From assembly GCA_013002305.1 (NCBI GenBank), contig JABDKG010000032.1:59549-123548 (forward strand): 64,000 nucleotides of DNA, read 5' to 3'. The notes beneath the pieces were generated by a model that saw nothing but the letters and a program-made list of their open reading frames with translations, was not told where the DNA came from and made no database searches. Made by a program: the position numbers and the translations under genes. This stretch comes from Hellea sp. Lineage in GTDB: Bacteria > Pseudomonadota > Alphaproteobacteria > Caulobacterales > Maricaulaceae. The stretch's first letter is position 1. Every line of letters begins with the position of its first letter. Of the stretch, positions 1-8,776 are shown piece after piece.

Positions 1-339
1 GCCAAATCGGTCACGGACTAAAGACCAGTTCTTTAGCGCGTCACCTTCCAGCGACACGTGAAGCTTCATCGTACCTTGCAGCGCGCAGGATGCGCTCATC
101 AATTCCGCCCAAATTCGAGCGACAAGATTTGCCGGCGTCCCGTCGGAGGCTTCGGCTAAATCTTTGACAAGGGAATGTTCACGAGAGGGACGCCAAAGCC
201 GGACTCCGCTTTTGACTTTGCGAACTTGCCCCGCCAGTTCCATGCGTTTTGCAATTAACTCGAGCAATAAATTATCCACCCGATCAATTTCAACTCGGAT
301 ATCTTCAATATTAGATAATTTTTGATCTTTACTCGACAT
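1..339 (-). CDS. chorismate mutase, AroQ type (partial, cut by window edge)
   Basis: This reading frame runs leftward from an ATG at 339 to the window edge without a stop (113 codons seen). The N-terminal part reads as an AroQ-type helical chorismate mutase: IEDIRVEIDRVDNLLLELI, then KRMELAGQVRKVK, which is the usual first long helix with the conserved Arg, Asp and Lys positions. The later part (PSREHSLVKDL, then WAELMSASCALQG) fits alphaproteobacterial chorismate mutases of about 250-300 residues. The enzyme converts chorismate to prephenate for Phe/Tyr synthesis. Its start overlaps the end of the upstream methyltransferase by 11 bases, so the two are probably co-translated. The C-terminal part is outside the window. 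Confidence 0.8.
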   Translation of the reverse strand, partial: MSSKDQKLSNIEDIRVEIDRVDNLLLELIAKRMELAGQVRKVKSGVRLWRPSREHSLVKDLAEASDGTPANLVARIWAELMSASCALQGTMKLHVSLEGDALKNWSLVRDRFG

Positions 340-1063
340 GGGATTGATTGACAGGTTTAGGCGCAAATATAGGCCGTTTTATCTCTTCTTTAGCGTTTCC
401 GGACGGTTCCGCATAAAGCCGCTTGATAGCTTCGACAAGTACCAATCCGGAAAATCCCGGCCAAACGGTTTCACCGCAAGTTTCGGTGACATTTAAAACC
501 GTACTTCCTGTCAGAAATTTGACCGGAGGAATATAAAGCGCGCCTGACCATAAAGTCGGTATGAACCGCGCGTCAGACAAGGCTGATTTTAGTTGGCTGC
601 GACTAAACGGGCGGCCAGCCCCAAAGGGACTGCGATCTGTCCGCGCCCAAAGACCGCTGCGATTGGCTGCTATGACGATGATGCGGCCTTCGGGCCGGGT
701 GACCCGCCACAATTCTTGCAACAATTCAGGAAGCATGTTGGCTTCTTCGACGCCGTGCGCGACCAAAACATTGTCAAACTGCGCATCTTCAAATGGCAGC
801 GAAATCGATTCCGTAAGACAAGTCATTACGCCTCGGCTAGATCTCTGCGCCATCGCGCCCATAGCGCCGGGCATAGCTAAAACTACACGCTTGGCGCTAT
901 CCAGATAAGGCGTCACATAGGGGTAACAATAGCCATAGCCCAAAACATCACGGCCAGTCAGGTCAGGCCAGACTGTCGAGAGACGGCGTAGAACCATATT
1001 ATTGGCGGCCCGTCCAAGGCGAGACGCGTAAAAACTCTCCAAATGTCTTACGTTTTGGCGCAT
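329..1063 (-). CDS. class I SAM-dependent methyltransferase (type 11-like)
   Basis: A 244-residue protein with a class I methyltransferase layout. DVLGYGYCYPYVTPYL (about residues 39-54) stands where the SAM-binding glycine loop is expected. LPFEDAQFDNVLVAHGVEE (about 89-107) is the acidic motif of the methyltransferase-11 family, and LWRVTRPEGRIIVIAANR follows as the post-motif strand. The glycine loop is degenerate (GYGYCYP rather than GxGxG), so SAM binding is likely but not assured. It is divergent from gloB, and its 3' end overlaps the chorismate mutase start. The substrate cannot be told from sequence; a small metabolite or quinone-like acceptor is possible. Confidence 0.75.
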   Translation of the reverse strand: MRQNVRHLESFYASRLGRAANNMVLRRLSTVWPDLTGRDVLGYGYCYPYVTPYLDSAKRVVLAMPGAMGAMAQRSSRGVMTCLTESISLPFEDAQFDNVLVAHGVEEANMLPELLQELWRVTRPEGRIIVIAANRSGLWARTDRSPFGAGRPFSRSQLKSALSDARFIPTLWSGALYIPPVKFLTGSTVLNVTETCGETVWPGFSGLVLVEAIKRLYAEPSGNAKEEIKRPIFAPKPVNQSHVE

Positions 1064-1114
1064 TGTGAATTAGCATAGCGGGGAAATCTTAAATGATAAG
1101 AGGAATTCGCGCAC

Positions 1115-1846
1115 ATGCTCGCCCCATTAGAAATCCATATGTTCCCGTGTTTGTGGGACAATTACGGCTTTTTGATCCATAGCCCTGAAACAGGTGAGAC
1201 CGCTTGTATTGATACTCCGGAAGTCGACAAAATCATTCTTGCGCTTGAGGAAAAAAGCTGGAATTTGACCCATATCTGGAACACGCATCATCACCCGGAT
1301 CATGCGGGCGGCAATCTTAAACTCAAAGAAATTTACGGGGCCAAAATTATCGGCTGCGAGGCTGATCGAAAACGCATTCCGGGTATAGATATCGGGATAT
1401 CCGATGGCGATAGGTTTAATTTTGCCGGTCATGAAGTACAAATTATGGAAACGCCGGGTCATACGATTGGCCACATCATTTATTATGTTCCGAGCGCCAA
1501 ATCAGCATTTGTAGGGGACACGATTTTCGCACTTGGGTGCGGGCGTTTATTTGAAGGCACGCCAGTGCAAATGTATCACAGTTTAAGCCGGATTGCCGGG
1601 CTACCTGACGATACAGCGCTCTATTGTGCCCATGAATATACGCTCTCAAACGGAAAATTCGCGCTAACGGTTGAGCCCAACAATCAAGCTTTGATTGATT
1701 ATGTGAAAGACGCGACGTCGAAACGTGAAGAAAATATTCCAACCGTACCTACGACTGTCCTGGCGGAAAAATCAGCCAACCCATTCGTTCGTGCAGGCAG
1801 TGCAAAACGGCTCGGCGAAATAAGGAAAGCCAAAGATAATTTTTAG
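1115..1846 (+). CDS. gloB: hydroxyacylglutathione hydrolase (glyoxalase II)
   Basis: A 243-residue metallo-beta-lactamase-fold enzyme. The metal site THHHPDHAGG is at residues 57-66, followed by the metal-binding His in METPGHTIGHI, the Asp in FVGDTIFALGCGRLFEG and the late His in ALYCAHEYTLSN. These are the signature ligands of glyoxalase II, which hydrolyses S-D-lactoylglutathione to D-lactate and glutathione in methylglyoxal detoxification. Length is normal for the family (about 250). An AGAGGA ribosome site lies 10 bases before the ATG. The last four bases overlap the stop of the convergent EAL gene. Confidence 0.95.
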   Translation: MLAPLEIHMFPCLWDNYGFLIHSPETGETACIDTPEVDKIILALEEKSWNLTHIWNTHHHPDHAGGNLKLKEIYGAKIIGCEADRKRIPGIDIGISDGDRFNFAGHEVQIMETPGHTIGHIIYYVPSAKSAFVGDTIFALGCGRLFEGTPVQMYHSLSRIAGLPDDTALYCAHEYTLSNGKFALTVEPNNQALIDYVKDATSKREENIPTVPTTVLAEKSANPFVRAGSAKRLGEIRKAKDNF

Positions 1847-3471
1847 AGCGTTTCGGGACGTCCCAGATAAAAGCCCTGGAGATAATCAACGCCGAGCCGC
1901 TCAGTCATTCGAGCATCGGCTTCACTGTCTACCATTTCCGCGACCGTTTTTAGGCCAAAAACCTGCGCCATTTCTGCCAGTAATCTGACGAATCTCTGCT
2001 TTTCAGGCGAAACTGCAATATCACGTACAAATGCACCATCTATTTTTATGATTTCGGCTTCAAGTCCCATCATATTTTGAAAGCTGGTATAGCCGGCTCC
2101 AAAATCATCAATCGCTAATCGTGCGCCCATATTTTTCAAATCTGTCGCAAATCCGTTCGCCAAATCAAGGTTAGATATCGCCATGGTTTCAGTGAGTTCA
2201 ACAATGACTTCTTTAGCGCGCCTGCCGAGTTCAGCAAATGCAGTTAAATATTTATCGCGAGCTCTAGCACTCAAAATAGACCCAACAGAAATATTGATTG
2301 AAATTTTCAAGCCAGGATTATTGGCCAAAGCTGCTTTGGCGAGCGACAAGGTTCGCATGTCAATTTGATCGATAAGTGCAAACTGCTCTGCTGCCTGTAT
2401 GAAAGGAAAAGCGGAATGAAGGGCTCCGTCATCATCTCGATAACGCAATAGCGCCTCATAGTAGGCAGTGACGCGTTTATGAGCTGTTTTGATAGGTTGA
2501 TAGACGAGGCAGAACCGATTTCGCTCTAGTGCGATCAAAATATCAACCTCTTTTATGTTTTTCGGAGCGCGAAAGGTCGAAACCGTGCCCTTAGCGGACC
2601 CGGGAATCTGTTCAAGATGGGCGGGCTTAAGAATGTTTGGCTTTTCTATAGAGACCCGACAATTTGGCATAATCTGTCCAAACGGGCTTTCTACCGGTAG
2701 GTCGCTGAGCAAAAATTTGAGCTTCTTGCTGAGCGTTAAAATTGCTGTCGCATCTTTATTGATCGGATAAATCCGAAATAGGCCTTCAGAAACATAAGCA
2801 GCGTAATCATTCGGGTCCAGTTCGCCCTTTATTCTCAAGGCAAGGGCCTCGAGCATATAGTCGAATGCCGCAGGTCCGAAATTTTCAAGGATAGCTCTAG
2901 AATTCGAAATCTCGAGTGTGATGAGCGACCCTATGGGGCCGACCTGAGACATGTGAAAGAGAATTTCGTCGAAATAGGCGGCGTTATATAGCCCTGTGCG
3001 GCTCTCATAACGCATCCGAGTTTCAGACGATTCCTGATTTATGATTTGTTCGGTGATATCGCGCAATAGGCAAGAAATATTATCGGGCGCGTCGCCGTCA
3101 CCGGTCAAACGCTCACCCCGTTCTTCAATCCAAATCGTTTGATTGTCAGGGCGCAAAATTTCGTAGGTAACCCGATATTGATCGCCGTCTGATTTTAACA
3201 GCTCAATTGCAGATCGCCGGAGGCGAGCCGCGTGCCCGTTCAAAATATCCGTAAACTCTCCTTCTGTTGCCGGTAGCTCTGACGAAGGATTTTGTAGAAG
3301 CCGCGATGCCAGCGTCTCATCGCCCCATTTTAGAATTCGAGACTTTAATGGGCCTCTGAGCGTGAAAGGAACGGCGCGTAACAAGGAATAGCCCGTTAAT
3401 GTTGAATTATCTGGTACAGACCGCGAAAAAGGTGAGAGGATTCGTCCTGAAGGCTTTTGGCGTGAGGCCAT
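1843..3471 (-). CDS. PAS / degenerate GGDEF / EAL cyclic-di-GMP phosphodiesterase
   Basis: A 542-residue signalling protein. Residues about 60-145 look like a PAS/PAC sensor (WIEERGERLTGDG, then LLRDITEQ). Residues 155-260 have a GGDEF fold, but the active-site loop reads SEGLF (about 228-232), so cyclase activity is not expected. The EAL domain (about 310-540) is intact: EALLR (339-343), ISINIS, VIVELTET, AIDDFGAGYTSF, IIKIDGAFV and DYLQGFYLG retain the metal-binding and catalytic acids. It should hydrolyse c-di-GMP in the cytoplasm, with the degenerate GGDEF perhaps acting as a GTP sensor (inference). It begins 3 bases after the upstream small membrane-protein gene and is probably in an operon with it. 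Confidence 0.88.
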   Translation of the reverse strand: MASRQKPSGRILSPFSRSVPDNSTLTGYSLLRAVPFTLRGPLKSRILKWGDETLASRLLQNPSSELPATEGEFTDILNGHAARLRRSAIELLKSDGDQYRVTYEILRPDNQTIWIEERGERLTGDGDAPDNISCLLRDITEQIINQESSETRMRYESRTGLYNAAYFDEILFHMSQVGPIGSLITLEISNSRAILENFGPAAFDYMLEALALRIKGELDPNDYAAYVSEGLFRIYPINKDATAILTLSKKLKFLLSDLPVESPFGQIMPNCRVSIEKPNILKPAHLEQIPGSAKGTVSTFRAPKNIKEVDILIALERNRFCLVYQPIKTAHKRVTAYYEALLRYRDDDGALHSAFPFIQAAEQFALIDQIDMRTLSLAKAALANNPGLKISINISVGSILSARARDKYLTAFAELGRRAKEVIVELTETMAISNLDLANGFATDLKNMGARLAIDDFGAGYTSFQNMMGLEAEIIKIDGAFVRDIAVSPEKQRFVRLLAEMAQVFGLKTVAEMVDSEADARMTERLGVDYLQGFYLGRPETL

Positions 3472-3474
3472 ATG

Positions 3475-3912
3475 CTAGTCGCTATAACCTTCTGAGATGG
3501 CAAAATCGCGGCGGGCACTTGCAATTGTGACAATAAACCCGGCCATAACATCCAGCAAAGTCATCATCATAATTAGGAAGAAGACCGAAGTGGCGAACGC
3601 TGGAAACATTAAAAATTCGACCAAGCAAACGATGAACAACACCATGGAAAAGGCATGATTCATAATAGCAGCACGGCCAAACCCGGTGGATTTTAACAGT
3701 TCAAAAAACAATAGGACAATTGTCAGGCCAATAAGCGCATGACCGGGCGTAATATGCCAAAGCGTATCCGATGCCATAGGAACGGCACGAAAATCCTCAT
3801 CCAGACGGGATCTGACATAATCAACAGTTGCGAAATTACTGCCTGAAACCGCCATGATATTGTATATGGCAACCGGTATTAGCAATAATGGAAACACCGT
3901 AAAAATACGCAT
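3475..3912 (-). CDS. small four-helix integral membrane protein, function unknown
   Basis: A 145-residue protein with about four hydrophobic segments: the N-terminus (1-20), about 50-70, about 84-105 and about 108-132. I do not recognise a named family. A GAGGGA ribosome site lies 6 bases upstream of the ATG. The EAL phosphodiesterase starts 3 bases downstream, so the two are likely co-transcribed and the membrane protein could be a partner or sensor for it (inference). No catalytic motif, signal peptidase site or lipobox is visible. Confidence 0.65.
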   Translation of the reverse strand: MRIFTVFPLLLIPVAIYNIMAVSGSNFATVDYVRSRLDEDFRAVPMASDTLWHITPGHALIGLTIVLLFFELLKSTGFGRAAIMNHAFSMVLFIVCLVEFLMFPAFATSVFFLIMMMTLLDVMAGFIVTIASARRDFAISEGYSD

Positions 3913-3996
3913 GCTTTTTCCCTCAGTGTCGTAGTTCTTAAGAGAGTCTAAGGAAATAAGGCTTGTAAAGGGTTAACAAAATCACGGATTAATCGC

Positions 3997-4734
3997 TTAA
4001 ACTTCGTCCCAGCCTTCCGGGTTTCGGGCTCTACGATTCAGCCACATGACCCCGCGCAAGTCCGAAATCGAGACTATGAGCCGGCCAAAATTTGTATATT
4101 TGGACACGCCAAATTCCCGGTGCCGATGATTGACGTCACAAAATTCTGTCACATAGCCCTCACGTAGCATCAAAGCCGGGATATACCGGTGCACATGGTC
4201 AAAAAACGGTAGCCGCAAAAAGGCTTCCCTCGAAAAAACTTTTAGCCCGCATCCCGTATCATCAGCATTATCCTTTAACAATTTCTTGCGGATACCGTTC
4301 CCAAAACGCGAGCCAAATCTCTTGGCCCAGCTATCTTTGCGTTTTGCCCGTCTTCCGCCGACTAGTCCTAGATTTTCCGGGGCATCTTCGCGAGAAAATT
4401 GAGCATAAAGCGCGGGGATATCAGCTGGGTCATTCTGTCCATCGCCGTCGAGCGTTGCAATGGCTAGCGCCTTAGCCGCCAGAACGCCCGTGCGGATCGC
4501 CCGGCTTTGACCGGCATTTTGGCGGTGGGACAAGACGCGAAGCGACGGGAATTCTGCTTTCAATCCTTGCAAGACGGCCTCGGTCTCATCTTTGGAGGCA
4601 TCGTTCACAAAATTCATCTCATAGGACAAATCGCCCACAGCAGCATCTATCTCGCGTACGAGTTTTTCGACATTTTCCGCTTCATTATAAACAGGAACAA
4701 CGACTGTCAGGTTCGGGACTGATTTTGATACCAT
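3997..4734 (-). CDS. family 2 glycosyltransferase, polyprenyl-phosphate sugar synthase type (DPM1/ArnC-like)
   Basis: A 245-residue GT-A enzyme. LTVVVPVYNEAENVEKLV (about 9-26) is the nucleotide-binding start, FVNDASKDET holds the first Asp, and ATLDGDGQNDPADIP is the DxD-like metal site typical of dolichol/undecaprenyl-phosphate sugar transferases. Such enzymes move a sugar from a nucleotide donor to a polyprenyl phosphate at the inner face of the membrane. The C-terminal membrane helices of ArnC/GtrB proteins are absent, as in soluble DPM1. It is divergent from a GT39 transferase that uses exactly such lipid-linked sugars, which suggests a donor-user pair acting on lipid A or a glycan. Confidence 0.85.
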   Translation of the reverse strand: MVSKSVPNLTVVVPVYNEAENVEKLVREIDAAVGDLSYEMNFVNDASKDETEAVLQGLKAEFPSLRVLSHRQNAGQSRAIRTGVLAAKALAIATLDGDGQNDPADIPALYAQFSREDAPENLGLVGGRRAKRKDSWAKRFGSRFGNGIRKKLLKDNADDTGCGLKVFSREAFLRLPFFDHVHRYIPALMLREGYVTEFCDVNHRHREFGVSKYTNFGRLIVSISDLRGVMWLNRRARNPEGWDEV

Positions 4735-4847
4735 TTTTACGCTTTATCCTGTTTTGGCTCTATTGCCACGGGCGTTTGAGCGAAACAACAGTCTGTCGCA
4801 CCGATTTTTTCTCAACATCTATTTCAGTTTCCCCTATAAGGCGAGTC

Positions 4848-6572
4848 ATGGGGTTGATATCAACAGAGCGTAAAAGCCATAAATTCTACATTGGCATTCT
4901 CATAGCTTTGACGCTTTTGATGGGATTGCCGGGCCTGTCCAAAATTCAGGTTATTGACCGCGACGAAGCCCGCTACGCTCAGGCCACTGTACAAATGGTG
5001 GAAAGCGGCGACTATATCAATATCAAGTTCCAGGATCGGGCGCGAAACAAAAAACCTGCTGGAATTTACTGGATGCAGGCCGTTTTTGTAAAAGCCTTCA
5101 CTGACCCGGGTGAGCGCGCAATATGGACCCATAGAATAGTCTCCGTTTTAGGTGCAATCTTGGCAGTCTTCGCGACCTATTGGGGGACTTTGACTGTCCT
5201 GGGACGCCGCGGCGCTTTCATTAGCGGCGTTGTATTAACCAGCACGATTTTGATGGCTGCAGAGGCCCATATTGCGAAGACAGATGCCATGTTGTGCGGA
5301 CTCTCGGCGGTTGTATTAGCCTGCCTTTTGAGGCTGCAACGCCAGAACAACGCAAAAACAGCAATTCTTTTTTGGGTCGCTTTGGCCCTAGCGATAATGG
5401 TCAAAGGGCCGATCACAATTGCGATTGTTCTGCTAACTCTAATCGCATATGGCGTTTGGTCGCGCGACGTCAGATGGATGCGAGGGCTCATAAACGCGCC
5501 AGGAATTTTATTAGCCATTTTGATCATCGTGCCTTGGACGGTTGCCATTACACTTGAAACTGGCGGCGCTTTCTTCACTGAGGCTGTCGGCGGTGACCTC
5601 GCACCAAAAATGGCGGGCGGGCAGGAAAGCCACGGTGCGCCTCCCGGCTATTATCTAGCGACCCTTCCAATATTGTTTTGGCCCGGCGTTCTTTTGCTTC
5701 TGCCCGGCATTGTATTTGTTTGGAAAGCCGCGGGCAAAGGATCACAAAGTTCTGATCTTAAAAGCTCGCTTATGCTGTTAATATGCTGGGTTTTACCATT
5801 TTGGATTATTTTGGAGTTGGTTCCGACCAAACTACCGAATTACCCGCTACCCCTGTATCCAGCACTTGCCATATTCTGTGCCGGTGGGTTTTTCGCGCTA
5901 AGTAATGCAGGCGCGCTTAAGATCAGCCGACGCCTGAGCGCGCTCCTGTTTTTCGCAGTTGGTATTGTCCTGATTACGGTGGTTTTTGCCGCTGACGGAT
6001 ATTATTCCGAGAGCCCGTCATTTAGCGTTTATGTCTATCCTGTTTTCGTGGCTTTTGTTTTTGCAGCTACATATTTTATGTGGTTTGGCGAGGTGCGCAA
6101 ATCTATCGTGACTGCACTTATATTGACCGGATTATTTGCGCCGCTAACATTTGGGCATATTTTGCCGAGGCTTGGCGATCTTCAGGTCAGTGACCGGTTG
6201 GCTGATATAATACAGGCGGAAAGACCCGCTCGTATTTTATCGCCTAATTTCACTGAACCGAGCCTCGTCTATAATCTTGGAACTGATATTTATCTTGGCG
6301 ACAAAGCCGACCGTATCATCGAACAAGAACTCAAATCCGAGGATCTCATAATCATCGACAAAAATGAAGCCCTAGAGACCCATCAGCGTCTGTCAATGGC
6401 GAGAAAAATCTCCGATAAATCACAATGCATTGTGACGATTGGCGCTTTAAATGGAACGAATTATTCCAAAGGCGACCCGGTCGATATTACCATCTACAAG
6501 GTCGGTGCGTGCGGCGCACTTAAGCCCCGCGAAATGCCTGACGCAGAACCAAATACCAGGCCCGTCCCATAA
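4848..6572 (+). CDS. ArnT/PMT-like family 39 glycosyltransferase, integral membrane
   Basis: A protein of about 574 residues with many membrane helices. RDEARYAQATVQMVESGDY followed by NKKPAGIYWMQA is the periplasmic first-loop signature of ArnT-type, polyprenyl-phosphate-sugar dependent transferases. These add a sugar (4-amino-arabinose, mannose, galacturonic acid in various relatives) to lipid A or other acceptors at the outer face of the inner membrane. I chose the ATG at 4848 because it follows an AAGGCGAG ribosome site and because the frame upstream, open from 4725, overlaps the divergent GT2 gene and lacks family similarity. The 3' end overlaps the convergent GT2 gene by 53 bases. Confidence 0.87.
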   Translation: MGLISTERKSHKFYIGILIALTLLMGLPGLSKIQVIDRDEARYAQATVQMVESGDYINIKFQDRARNKKPAGIYWMQAVFVKAFTDPGERAIWTHRIVSVLGAILAVFATYWGTLTVLGRRGAFISGVVLTSTILMAAEAHIAKTDAMLCGLSAVVLACLLRLQRQNNAKTAILFWVALALAIMVKGPITIAIVLLTLIAYGVWSRDVRWMRGLINAPGILLAILIIVPWTVAITLETGGAFFTEAVGGDLAPKMAGGQESHGAPPGYYLATLPILFWPGVLLLLPGIVFVWKAAGKGSQSSDLKSSLMLLICWVLPFWIILELVPTKLPNYPLPLYPALAIFCAGGFFALSNAGALKISRRLSALLFFAVGIVLITVVFAADGYYSESPSFSVYVYPVFVAFVFAATYFMWFGEVRKSIVTALILTGLFAPLTFGHILPRLGDLQVSDRLADIIQAERPARILSPNFTEPSLVYNLGTDIYLGDKADRIIEQELKSEDLIIIDKNEALETHQRLSMARKISDKSQCIVTIGALNGTNYSKGDPVDITIYKVGACGALKPREMPDAEPNTRPVP

Positions 6573-7428
6573 TGGCGACGGTCATAAAGGGTATTGAGAG
6601 CCAAGCCATCAGTTTGCCTCGAGTTCCCTTGGCATATTTTCGGAAATAATAGATAAATCCTTTTAACTTTTCCCACTCGACCTTTTGCCGCCTTACAGCG
6701 CTCGTCGATCCATAGTGCATAACGCTGGCTTTCGGATGAAATAACACTTGGCCGCCAAGTTCACGCGCTCTTCGGCATACGTCAATGTCCTCGACATGCA
6801 GGAAATATTCTTCGTCAAAACCGCCTATCTGCTCAAAAGATGATCGGCACATCATCATAAATGCGCCACTAACGACGGCGACTGCTTCGGGGCCCATAGG
6901 TACAGGATCTTTTTCCATATGAATCGATCGGATACCCGGGAGTTTATGGAGCCCTGTGAAGGACACAAATGCACTTAGAGGCGTGAGTTCGCGGCGGCGA
7001 CTACCGCGCTGTTCGCGGCCATCAATATTGCGGAGTAAACCGCCGACAATCCAGGGCAATTCTAGGTTTTTCCCGCACTCAGCTAATCGTCTGGCACTGC
7101 CAATTGAAATAACCGCGTCCGGGTTTAGAAACAGAAATAATTCTCCGCGTGCAAATTCGGCGCCGTAATTACAGCCCTTTGCAAATCCGATATTCCCCTG
7201 TCCCTGAATAAGACGAACTCTATCATCTCTGGCCACTAAGCGACCAAGGCTCTGCCGTCCTGCCTCATTCGAGCCATTATCGACTAAAATGAGTTCGTAT
7301 ATGTCCGAATCATCCAAAACAGCCCCGACCGCTTCAATCAAAGCTGGGCCGGTCATATAGGACACCATAATGACGCTTATGCGAGGCCGGTAATCCGCCT
7401 GCGGCATTTTTATAATTTTGGCGTCCAC
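6520..7428 (-). CDS. family 2 glycosyltransferase, rhamnosyltransferase (WbbL)-like
   Basis: A 302-residue GT2. ISVIMVSYMTGPALIEAV (about 18-35) begins the nucleotide-binding fold, ELILVDNGSNEAG carries the first acidic motif, and LFLNPDAVISIG is the NPD motif common to rhamnosyltransferases. GGFDEEYFLHVEDIDVCRR is the ED(x)D acceptor-side motif. Members transfer rhamnose or related sugars onto lipid-linked O-antigen or capsule intermediates. dTDP-rhamnose genes occur elsewhere in the window, consistent with a rhamnose donor, but donor identity is inference. A single hydrophobic segment near the C-terminus may anchor it to the membrane. It lies downstream of the O-antigen ligase-like gene. 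Confidence 0.85.
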   Translation of the reverse strand: MDAKIIKMPQADYRPRISVIMVSYMTGPALIEAVGAVLDDSDIYELILVDNGSNEAGRQSLGRLVARDDRVRLIQGQGNIGFAKGCNYGAEFARGELFLFLNPDAVISIGSARRLAECGKNLELPWIVGGLLRNIDGREQRGSRRRELTPLSAFVSFTGLHKLPGIRSIHMEKDPVPMGPEAVAVVSGAFMMMCRSSFEQIGGFDEEYFLHVEDIDVCRRARELGGQVLFHPKASVMHYGSTSAVRRQKVEWEKLKGFIYYFRKYAKGTRGKLMAWLSIPFMTVAIMGRAWYLVLRQAFRGA

Positions 7429-7516
7429 TTCTTGACCCTCATTTTGGAAGCCCGAAAATTATCTCATGGAGATGGCGTTAATGTAAAGGCTGAATGTTAG
7501 TGGTGGATTTTTGTGT

Positions 7517-8767
7517 TTATTCTGTGTTCATTTTGACAATCGGAATGAGTGCGCCAATGAAAATTAAAGCGCCCCACCACCATTCTTGCCATACACCATA
7601 AGTCAAAGTGCAAATGGTCAAAGCTGCTGCGACGTAACCCGCAATATAAACGGCAGAATAAGAATCTTTCTCGACATAAGACGTTAGTTTTTTTTGTAAC
7701 ATAAATAGGAATAGAGAAAATAGCAGCGCCCCAATTGCGCCGGTTTCAACCCATACCTGCAGGCCCGAATTATGCGGATGTAGAGATATGATTGTCTGCT
7801 CATACGGCTTTCCATTGACCGACATACCGTCATATTTGCGATCAAAAGTCCGGGATGCGTCAAATCCATGTCCGAAAAATGGTTTCTCGCCTATTTTCTC
7901 CGAAACATAACTCCACATTTCGATGCGGTGCTCCCAAGAATCAGCGACGTTTTCTTTGGTCGATTGCGGGACCTTTTGCATAGCATAACCGGCAAGCGGA
8001 GCGAACATTATGGACGCGATCGCGAGCGCCATGACGGCTTTCACTGCTCTCTTGGGCCAATGGCGCGCTATGATCATGAACAAGGCAGCCGCGCCCACTG
8101 CAAGCGCTCCCGCCGCGAGTTTTCCCAGGATCGCGCTGACGATTACCCCGACAAGGAAAATGACCGCGAGCCCTTTTCCCGTGCGTCCTTCCTGCCACAG
8201 TCGCGGCGTGATTATCGGCACTAATAGAGCAAGTATGGTTACGCTGTGACTAAGGTTCTGGTAGATTATATGCTGTCGTTTTTCCGGATGTTGGCCTTCG
8301 TCCAAAGGATCAAAAAGGTCGATCAAAGCGTACCCCGTTATTTGATCAAACAGGAGAAGCGATAAAGTGACAAATCCAACAAATGCCAAAAAGTGAGCCA
8401 TTTTATTTTTAAATGGTTTGGACAGGCTAGCGGGCAATAAAAAAACCCCTAGAAACAGCCCTGCCCCTAATAGTAATTTTATCGGGTTAGTAACTGGCTG
8501 AGTGTCCTCATAAGGCGACCAGAGTGACGTAGTTGCCGCCCAAATCAGAAACAAAAATAACGTCCAAACCGCTATCGGAAAATTTGTGAGCGCGATCGGC
8601 TTCTGCACGCTTGCAAATCCAGCTATCCCCGCAATGCCGGCCAAAATTGTAAACCCTAGTGCACCGGCATGGGAAACGGGCGCGAACATAACTAAGACAA
8701 AAAGAAATGTCGCCGCGACGAGGTTTGGGCGCAATCTGTTAATCGCTGCTGAAGACTGTGTGATCAC
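7517..8767 (-). CDS. O-antigen ligase / polymerase family membrane protein (WaaL/Wzy)
   Basis: A 416-residue polytopic membrane protein with about ten to twelve predicted helices and a large periplasmic loop. HPHNSGLQVWVETGAIGALL near the C-terminus is the characteristic His-Asn region of the Wzy_C domain shared by O-antigen ligases and polymerases. The family either joins lipid-linked O-antigen to lipid A core or polymerises repeat units, and the two cannot be separated by sequence reading alone. It starts 9 bases after the thrS stop, so it is probably co-transcribed with thrS. The surrounding GT2 and GT39 genes favour a role in LPS or surface glycan assembly. Confidence 0.85.
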   Translation of the reverse strand: MITQSSAAINRLRPNLVAATFLFVLVMFAPVSHAGALGFTILAGIAGIAGFASVQKPIALTNFPIAVWTLFLFLIWAATTSLWSPYEDTQPVTNPIKLLLGAGLFLGVFLLPASLSKPFKNKMAHFLAFVGFVTLSLLLFDQITGYALIDLFDPLDEGQHPEKRQHIIYQNLSHSVTILALLVPIITPRLWQEGRTGKGLAVIFLVGVIVSAILGKLAAGALAVGAAALFMIIARHWPKRAVKAVMALAIASIMFAPLAGYAMQKVPQSTKENVADSWEHRIEMWSYVSEKIGEKPFFGHGFDASRTFDRKYDGMSVNGKPYEQTIISLHPHNSGLQVWVETGAIGALLFSLFLFMLQKKLTSYVEKDSYSAVYIAGYVAAALTICTLTYGVWQEWWWGALIFIGALIPIVKMNTE

Positions 8768-8776
8768 ACTAATCGA

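Noticed and set aside
2430..2920. Active diguanylate cyclase in the EAL protein
   Set aside because: The GGDEF loop reads SEGLF, so metal and substrate binding for cyclase activity is lost.
4725..4847. Longer N-terminus for the GT39 gene (start at 4725)
   Set aside because: It overlaps the divergent GT2 gene, has no ribosome site and no family similarity, whereas ATG 4848 has AAGGCGAG upstream.
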